DNA of 9,554 nt. Origin: Coxiellaceae bacterium. Its GTDB lineage: Bacteria; Pseudomonadota; Gammaproteobacteria; GCA-013414725. Shown in pieces: positions 1-5,321 of the stretch (its first letter is position 1; each line of letters begins with the position of its first letter). The DNA lies in contig CP058706.1 of NCBI GenBank assembly GCA_013414725.1, forward strand, positions 1,830,207-1,839,760, written 5' to 3'. The translations under genes were made by a program, and so were the position numbers. The notes beneath the pieces were generated by a model. That model was not told the origin of the DNA, made no database searches, and was given only the letters and a program-made list of their open reading frames with translations.

Positions 1-117
1 AACTTTCGAAAGCACCGCTACTTTTAAATCGGATTTCGCCAGCTGTAATGCAGCTCTGAGACCAGCGCCACCAGCGCCAACAATAACGGCATCAAAATGA
101 TAATGAGTCAGATTCAT
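1..117 (-). CDS. sdhA: Succinate dehydrogenase flavoprotein subunit, N-terminal 39 residues (partial)
   Basis: This is the start of the FAD-binding subunit of succinate dehydrogenase, the complex II enzyme that oxidises succinate to fumarate at the inner membrane. The reverse strand reads [19 protein letters not shown] and continues [20 protein letters not shown] to the window edge. It contains the GxGGAG dinucleotide-binding (Rossmann) motif and the F-D-A-V-I-V lead-in typical of SdhA. ATG is at 115-117, and a strong GGAGG lies upstream (123-127 on the plus strand, read in reverse), which fixes the start. The reading frame is unbroken. Fumarate reductase FrdA and L-aspartate oxidase share this motif, but the segment before the motif and the LSKV ending resemble SdhA most. 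Usually sdhC and sdhD precede sdhA. Here the 157 bases upstream contain no membrane-subunit gene, only a tRNA gene on the other strand. Confidence 0.8.
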   Translation of the reverse strand, partial: MNLTHYHFDAVIVGAGGAGLRAALQLAKSDLKVAVLSKV

Positions 118-216
118 CGTGTACCTCCAGTATGTGATGCGCGTAGTTTATAATCTTCGCTGTGGTTAATCCAGACTCAATGTGAAAGTTATAAGCAGAT
201 TGACTGGCCAGAAATA

Positions 217-245
217 TTGTCATTTCAGTTGAACTGATGCATCAT
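217..245 (+). promoter_or_regulatory. Possible sigma-70 promoter for tRNA-Lys
   Basis: TTGTCA (217-222) is followed after 17 bases by CATCAT (240-245). The first box matches the -35 consensus at five of six positions and the second matches the -10 consensus at four of six. Initiation near 252 would leave a leader of about 20 bases before the tRNA at 275. The remaining bases between 118 and 274 show no convincing gene. No good promoter for the leftward sdhA was found there. Confidence 0.3.
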
Positions 246-274
246 AAAGGCAATCCAGTCCTGTGTTTTCATAT

Positions 275-350
275 GGGCCGTTAGCTCAGTTGGTAGAGCT
301 GTTGACTCTTAATCAATAGGTCATAGGTTCGAGTCCTATACGGCCCACCA
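275..350 (+). tRNA. tRNA-Lys (anticodon CTT)
   Basis: A complete 76-base tRNA with encoded CCA. The acceptor stem is GGGCCGT (275-281) pairing with ACGGCCC (340-346), followed by the discriminator A and CCA (348-350). The D arm is GCTC/GAGC with the AGTTGGTA loop. The anticodon stem is GTTGA/TCAAT, with loop CTCTTAA giving anticodon CTT, which reads AAG. The T arm is ATAGG-TTCGAGT-CCTAT. All stems pair perfectly, and the body closely resembles enterobacterial tRNA-Lys, which carries TTT instead. It lies at the boundary between a housekeeping gene and the accessory block. A copy of its 3' end that would mark an integrated element was not found. Confidence 0.97.
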
Positions 351-405
351 GTAGATCCTAAATCCGAGCCTATTTTCACCTGCTTTTTGCTGTTAAGTTT
401 AAGAT

Positions 406-435
406 TTGCTTAATTTTTAGATGAGATAATATAAA
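406..435 (+). promoter_or_regulatory. Possible promoter for the U-box/Rab gene
   Basis: TTGCTT (406-411) and TATAAA (430-435) are separated by 18 bases in an AT-rich leader, about 30 bases before the ATG at 468. The -35 box is weak. No strong Shine-Dalgarno is present before the ATG, only a weak AGAG at about 455. Confidence 0.35.
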
Positions 436-467
436 AATCGTTATCATTATTTTTAGAGTCTTAAATT

Positions 468-745
468 ATGCAAGCCAGCAATGAAGAGATAAAGAAAGTA
501 AATGAAATCACAAAAGATCAATTATGGGAAAAATTTTGTCAAGAATGTTCAGAAGATTTGAAATGTCCTATTAGAAGAGAACCTTTTACAGAGGATCCTG
601 TGACGCTGAAGGGGGATGGGCGAGTCTATGAGAAAAAGAGATTGAAAAATGGCTTAAAGACCATGATATAAGCCCTTGGAATAGAGCCGTCTTAAGTAAG
701 GCAGATCAAGAACTTGTTAGCTTTCCATTAATGAAATCTTTGGTA
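468..745 (+). other. U-box domain segment of the fusion protein
   Basis: After a helical lead of about 30 residues beginning MQASNEEIKKVNEI, the frame reads LKCPIRREPFTEDPV, then GDGRVYEKK. After one missing A in the A5 run at 633-637 it continues EIEKWLKDHDISPWNRAVL. This matches the U-box layout: CPI at the first loop, E/DPV, a DG-xx-YE core, then the IEKWL helix and a SP-xx-xxL second loop. U-boxes bind E2 enzymes and give E3 ubiquitin ligase activity, and they occur in Legionella effectors such as LubX and GobX. Read without correction, the frame stops at 671 and loses the second half of the fold. Confidence 0.8.
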
Positions 746-2092
746 GCCACAGAGTTTCAGAAATTTAAAGAAAAAGAGTCAAAAAAGCCGAAAAAGCTAA
801 AAAAAGGATGATCATAATGAAGAAGTTAAAGTTGAAACAACTCAAGATATAGAATTATTGGCTTTTAATTATAGAGTTACATCTTTTCTAAAAAATCCCC
901 AGGAATAGATTTATTTAAGATGCAGGTAATAGGAAATGACCTTATATCTGAGCTTATGCATGCAAGACGACGTGTTTTTTATTTATTAAAAGTAGTGAAC
1001 ATGGAGTGGAAAGATCAATATGGATTATCTGATAGTCTTATTAAAGAAACTAATAAAATTATTATTAACTTTATAAGTAAATGTGGCTTTCCACCAGAAG
1101 AGATGGGCTTGCAAATGGCGAGTTTTTTTGGAAGTGAGGTCAGCCCTGATTTAGTAAGACGTTATCCTGAATTATGTACCGCGTTGCTGAGTTTGAATAT
1201 GTTAAAAGAAGGCATTTTTCGACAAGAGAATGCTTCGAGTGAAAAACCATTACACTACGATGTGGATTTGGGAGGGAGTGAGAAAATAGCCATTCCCGCC
1301 CCATCTGCTCAATCAAATAATAACAATAATGCAAAGATTTCTAAATTTCATGGCCGGATTGCTGTTTCACAAAATCCTAGTTCTTTTTCAAAAATACTTG
1401 TGAAGAAGATAAGACTTCTGTTAATACTCCTGTGAAGTCCTCGATCCATCAGCAGTTTAAGTCTACGGTATCGCCATGCAGTGCCGAATATGATTATTTT
1501 TAAAATTAAATTGTATGGAGATAATTCTGTAGGTAAATCTTGTTTACTATCGAGATGGACGGAAGATAGATATACAGAAGCATATATCAGTACTATTGGA
1601 ATAGACTCTAAAACCATAAACATTAAGTTAAATGACAAAACAGTAAAAATGCAAATATGGGATACCAATATTAGCGCTCCTAAAAGTGCTTATGAGCGAG
1701 GTTTTCATGCGGTTATATTTGTAGTTGATATAACAGATCGACTTTCACTTATAAATCTTGATAAGCCGTTACAGAAATTTAAAAAAGAGAATATGCCTAA
1801 TACTAATAAGATTTTAGTTGTTTCAAAAGCTGATTTGGAAAATGAACGACAGCTTGAAATGTGTGAGTTAGAAGCATATGCTCAACAACATGGCATGGTA
1901 GGCCCAATAGTGACCAGTGCTAAAACAGGCCAAGGAGTTAATTTAGCTTTTGAAATGACAGCAAAAGTTGTTTTAGAGAGAATTACTAAAAATAATTCTA
2001 GTACAAATGTAAAATCTCCCAGTCCGTCCCCTAGTAACAACGATAATAACAACAATGACAATAATGAAGAACAGAGCTGTCTTGTTATGTAA
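468..2092 (+). CDS. U-box / Rab-like GTPase fusion with C-terminal CaaX box (putative effector, frame broken at A/T runs)
   Basis: Composite reading of about 543 residues. The order is a U-box (E2-binding RING-like fold of E3 ubiquitin ligases, about 558-745), a charged KKAEKAKKK linker, a helical region (about 835-1390), a Rab-like GTPase (about 1485-1990), an Asn/Ser-rich tail, and the C-terminal CLVM prenylation motif. The frame breaks lie at A-runs 633-637, 781-786, 799-805, 890-895 and 1390-1394, and at T-run 1497-1501. Adding one A at each A-run and two Ts at the T-run opens a single frame. The U-box continuity across the first break (VYEKKEIEKWLKDHDISPW) and the Rab N-terminus across the last (EYDYFFKIKLYGD) support one original protein. 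The domains are eukaryotic in type, so a translocated effector acting on host vesicle membranes is inferred. The alternative is a real pseudogene, or separate U-box and GTPase genes. Confidence 0.7.
1481..2092 (+). CDS. Rab-like small GTPase portion, degenerate switch II, CaaX ending CLVM
   Basis: This is the longest unbroken piece of the fusion, 203 codons if read from a GTG at 1481. The P-loop is GDNSVGKS (1517-1540). Switch I is YTEAYISTIGID, nearly identical to eukaryotic Rab1 (YTESYISTIGVD). QIWDT (about 1652-1666) follows, but the AGQ of WDTAGQE is replaced by NIS and the segment is about four residues short, so the catalytic Gln is absent. G4 is SKAD (1823-1834) in place of NKxD, and G5 is TSAK. 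A tail rich in S, P, N and D ends in CLVM (2078-2089), a CaaX box whose Met favours farnesylation. The GTG has no Shine-Dalgarno, and Rab-conserved residues EYDYFF lie upstream in the adjoining frame, so it is probably not a true start. Confidence 0.85.
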   Translation: MPNMIIFKIKLYGDNSVGKSCLLSRWTEDRYTEAYISTIGIDSKTINIKLNDKTVKMQIWDTNISAPKSAYERGFHAVIFVVDITDRLSLINLDKPLQKFKKENMPNTNKILVVSKADLENERQLEMCELEAYAQQHGMVGPIVTSAKTGQGVNLAFEMTAKVVLERITKNNSSTNVKSPSPSPSNNDNNNNDNNEEQSCLVM

Positions 2093-2357
2093 GCGCAGCT
2101 TCATCCACAGCTACAAACGGTTTTGCTTCGGCATTTAGCCGGAGTTAATCAGCTGTTCAGATTATTGTTACCTCGCATTCACCAATTTTTGTTAGCCAAA
2201 CACCTTTGGAAAGTATAATTAGTCTTCATAAGAAGAATCAGTCTATAAGTTGTATAAACGTCTCTAGCATAGAAATTAGCAATTTAAACAAAAAACTTAA
2301 GCGTTTTTTTAGATGCTACCTATGTTGAAGTATTTTTACTAAAAAAACTTATTTTTA
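2093..2357 (+). pseudogene. Remnant of an OLD-family ATPase/nuclease
   Basis: A fragment of about 88 residues from the middle of an OLD (overcoming lysogenization defect) family protein, an ABC-type ATPase joined to a TOPRIM nuclease. Directly after the effector stop codon the frame reads AQLHPQLQTVLLRHLAGVN, matching the family's EAHLHPQLQ segment after Walker B. After a one-base shift at about 2150 it reads VQIIVTSHSPIFVSQTPLES, the D-loop and H-motif region. It continues to NKKLKRF and, after T-run 2304-2310, to LDATYVEVFLLKKLIF, matching the stretch that leads into TOPRIM. Walker A, Walker B and the TOPRIM E and DxD residues are all missing and similarity stops at about 2357, so no active protein can be made. 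The position suggests a recombination event joined the effector to this truncated gene. Confidence 0.75.
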
Positions 2358-2608
2358 GGCCTGTTTTGCTGTTGGTAAAATGATCTATTTTAATTAGAAA
2401 TTTGCAATCTATACCAATTTTGAGATAATTAGCCTGGGAGGAGGGCCTGGGCTTGGCCATTTGTGCATTTCAAATTTGGTGGTTTTACAGCATTTTACAG
2501 ACATAACTTGAAGAATATCAAAGTCTTATGTGCTAATGCCTTCCTCGTGAATCTCTCTTGATATGATGAGGGAAAGTCCTATTAATAACTATTAACGAGG
2601 CAGATTTT
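2358..2608 (+). other. Intergenic region, no gene seen; short GC-rich block
   Basis: No open frame with recognisable motifs was found on either strand. The region is AT-rich apart from a GC-rich block at 2431-2458 that contains GCCTGGG twice, 13 bases apart (2432-2438 and 2445-2451). That block could be a fragment of a repeat or mobile element, but nothing in it was recognised. The 3' end holds a candidate promoter for the next gene. Confidence 0.4.
2558..2585 (+). promoter_or_regulatory. Possible promoter for the ankyrin/coiled-coil gene
   Basis: TTGATA (2558-2563) and TATTAA (2580-2585) have a 16-base spacer and match consensus at five and four positions. The ATG at 2609 follows with GAGG (about 2597-2600) as ribosome binding site. 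The transcript leader would be short, about 15 bases, so a start further upstream is also possible. Confidence 0.35.
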
Positions 2609-5224
2609 ATGCATCCATTTAAGCCATCAGTAAAAAATCAAGCACGAGCCCGGCCTTTTTCGGAAAATTTCTGATAACAACAATAATTTAATTACTCAAA
2701 CTGCTAATCCGGCAACTACGCTTCCTCTGTCAAGTGAAATAGAAGCACAAGAGCAAGAACTTGCAAAAATAATAAAAGCTTTGCCAGAATCACTGGTGCA
2801 AAATTCAACACACCTAATGGAGATAAATCAGCTTACACAGCAGATTTTAGAGTTAAAGGAAACTTTCAACCAATGTGAAAGTTTAATGCAAATTCGTAAG
2901 AAGACTTCTAAAGAAATTGACAATAATTCCTCCCGTATCGAAGAAGAGTTCGCTAAAACTCAGCAATGGTTGACAAAAGACTTGCAACAAAAGAAGAAAT
3001 AGAACATTCTTTTTGGAGGCAATGCGTATTGATGCTGTTGCTAAACGGTTAGAAGATAAAAATAATCAGTTAAAAAAGAATTAGGAGTGGGGCGAGATAT
3101 TATAACAAAATATCAAGGTCATGCGGTAAGCTTACCATGGCCAGATAATGAATTTTTCTTGATAAGAAAATCAGAGGTTAAGTCTACTGAAAAGAACAGC
3201 GACCAAGATTCGCCTGAATTAATCTCTAATGTTAAAAAATTGACCCGTTTTTTTGAAAATTTAGGCAAGAAATACAGTGTAATTGATGAGGAATCGATCT
3301 TGAAAGGGATTGAAAACATCCCTAAGGATTTTCCTTTGCAAGAGATGGTATTAATGTCATGGGCGCCAAATGAATTAGTCTGGTGTGCAAAAGGTTGCAC
3401 GAATTGACTGTTTCTGTGCAACAAGGGGATGCTACGGAATTGCAGTTTAAAGAAGGGACAAAGATTTTTGATTACCTTAAAAAGGCTTGTTGGCCAAGCA
3501 GATACGTTTGCGTAATGAAATTGCAAATAACATGCAAATGATAAAATCTTTAAAAAGAATTATGAATTAATTAAACAGCAAGAAGAAGCTAAAGAAAAAA
3601 ATTGCTGATTCATTTAATGCGAAAAATTCAAACCCAGGTACACATACTGGTGCAAAAATGAAAACCGAAAAACGCCTCGAAGAGGCAATGCTTCGGCAAC
3701 AAAAAGCTGAGAAGGAGCACCTAAATTTAGAGAGTGAATGGTTGCAGCTACAGCGTCAAGAAGCTACCGTGTTATTTGGATTATTGAATTCATCTGCTTT
3801 TTGGATCTTAGTGATATAGAAAAAATCGTTACCAAGATAATCTTTATATAAAGCAAAAACACCGAGATTTATTGGTGTATTTCTTGCAAAAGACAATTTG
3901 CCAGCGTTTGAAAAATGTTTAACGCTTGGTTTTGCTGCTGATTTGGATTTGCAAGGACGAACTATATTATTTGAAGCTGCAGTTTCAGGCAAGAAAGCGT
4001 TTGTAGATGCTATTTTAAAGGCAAGCCCTGAAATTGTTTTGTTGCGTGATAATTTGCAAATGACTGTCTCTAGTTATATATCAGCCAAAAACAGCAAGGA
4101 TAATCAAGAAATTAAAGCAACATTGTTAGGCCTTGAGCAGAGTTTGACAAACTCCCTTAAGGAGCTGCGGATAACATTGTCCTCTGAAATGTTTTTCATT
4201 TTCAATTTGTGATTGAAAGGTTAAGCGAGTTAGGAAAGCAAGGGCTTGGAAAGGTTGTTTATAATAGTGCTAATTTACATAAAAAATAATTGAGAAGATA
4301 AATCTGGCTAGAAATATTAAGCTTGAAAGTAATAAAAAGCTTAACTCCTTTCTTGCCAAAAATTCTATGGATCAAATATCTTTTGATCAAATAGAGGCTT
4401 ATGCTACTAAGCATGAAGTTGCAATGCATAAAACATTACAAAATAAAAGGGTGTCTTGCCAAAAGACAAATCCATTTTAGATGATTTGATCAGTGATTGG
4501 CTTCATGATATTGAAGTGCTATGTGAGTTTTATACCGCACCTCAGTTTGATGTGCCTCCTTTGCTTCCAACCGTGGAATTGTATTATTTAGTGGATAGCC
4601 TGAAGAAAAGTGTTAATTCCGAGAAAAAGAAATTCGGTCGTAGAATTAGCTTACTTAGCTTTTTATTTATGCTGAAAGCAAATCTCACGAAACTAGTGAT
4701 AAAAGAAATTAAGAAATGCTATTTGCATTATAGGAATTCCTTTAGAATCTAATGAGAATGATCCCAGTGTGGTTGACAATAGAACCGCCTTTGAGAAGCT
4801 TGTAGAAAAATTAACAAACTTAAGCCTGAAATGTTATATACATCTGAAATAAAATCGGATCTTTTAAAGATAGTTCAAGAAGGTTTTAAAAACATAGAAG
4901 ACTGTTTTCAGTGAGGAATGTTGTCACTCCAGAAGGTATTTTATCGTCAGGCAAAGTTGTGCAATCTAAGCCTGAGTCATCATCTAAAACTTCATCTGTT
5001 GGGAAGGCTAGATCTTTTAGCAATCCTGCAAAAGTCCTTCCAGAAACATCTAATTCAAAACCCCCAGCTGTGCCTTGCAAAACCACGGAGATGTCAAAAC
5101 CACGTTCAGCAACTGGGGGAGCGAGCACTATGAAGTTCTCACTGGCCCCTCCAGCTGAGAAAAAACACAAGAACCTGCCTCTGGTATGCGAATAGGATTT
5201 GGAAATAGTGGTGGTAGCCATTAA
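2609..5224 (+). CDS. Large coiled-coil / ankyrin-repeat protein (putative effector, frame broken at A/T runs)
   Basis: Composite of about 875 residues from ATG 2609 (preceded by GAGG) to the tandem stops at 5222-5227. About seventeen breaks occur, and essentially all are repaired by adding an A or T, for example at T5 near 3011-3015, the A6 near 3075-3080, the A-run ending at 3601, and AAAAAA near 5160-5165. Order: Asn-rich N-terminus (SDNNNNLI), coiled coil rich in E, Q and K (about 2735-3100), an unrecognised region containing VSLPWPDNEFFLIRK, a second coiled coil (about 3490-3770, KRLEEAMLRQQKAEKEH), an ankyrin-like pair (about 3850-4080), helical segments (about 4200-4900), and a Ser/Pro-rich disordered tail ending GFGNSGGSH. 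Ankyrin and coiled-coil proteins of this size are common among Legionellales effectors. No catalytic motif was seen, so the function is unknown. Confidence 0.6.
3850..4080 (+). other. Ankyrin-like repeats in the coiled-coil protein
   Basis: The frame around 3952-4056 reads QGRTILFEAAVSGKKAFVDA, then ILKASPEIVLLRDNLQMT. It follows the ankyrin pattern: G-xT-xL-xxAA, a second helix ending in LL, then a D/N turn and the next repeat start. The preceding stretch, reading FIGVFLAKDNLPAFEKCLTL after adding one A near 3847, has the length and helix pattern of a weaker repeat. Ankyrin repeats bind proteins. Only two degenerate units are visible, so the domain is small. Confidence 0.6.
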
Positions 5225-5249
5225 TAATTTGTACATGCATAGAGGGAAA

Positions 5250-5286
5250 ATGTAGGGCAGATCAGGCGAGGGAATCTGCCCTACAT
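5250..5286. terminator. Hairpin between convergent genes, possible bidirectional terminator
   Basis: ATGTAGGGCAGAT (5250-5262) and its exact reverse complement (5274-5286) form a 13-bp perfect stem with an 11-base loop. It lies between the ends of the rightward ankyrin gene (5224) and the leftward phosphatase gene (5322). On the minus strand the stem is followed by TTTT; on the plus strand there is no clear T-tract. Position and stability suit a shared terminator. Confidence 0.65.
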
Positions 5287-5321
5287 TGTGCTTATTATTG
5301 AACATACTGGTGCTGAGTAAG

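Noticed and set aside
366..395. TTTTGCTGTT near 386-395 also present near 2362-2371, a possible flanking direct repeat of the first effector
   Set aside because: Only ten AT-rich bases match and the surrounding sequence diverges, which is expected by chance at this length.
1481..1483. GTG at 1481 as start of a separate Rab-like gene
   Set aside because: No Shine-Dalgarno precedes it, and the Rab-conserved residues EYDYFF lie just upstream in the neighbouring frame, so the domain begins before this codon.
2290..2310. A6-C-TTAAGC-G-T7 looking like a rho-independent terminator
   Set aside because: The stem is almost all A-T, and the stretch encodes the NKKLKRF part of the OLD remnant, so coding history explains it.
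3119..3526. Leftward open frame of 135 codons
   Set aside because: It is antisense to the coiled-coil protein, whose forward frame has the meaningful composition. No motif or ribosome binding site was seen.
4886..5305. Leftward open frame of 139 codons
   Set aside because: It is a shadow of the Ser/Pro-rich tail of the ankyrin protein and runs through the hairpin between the convergent genes.
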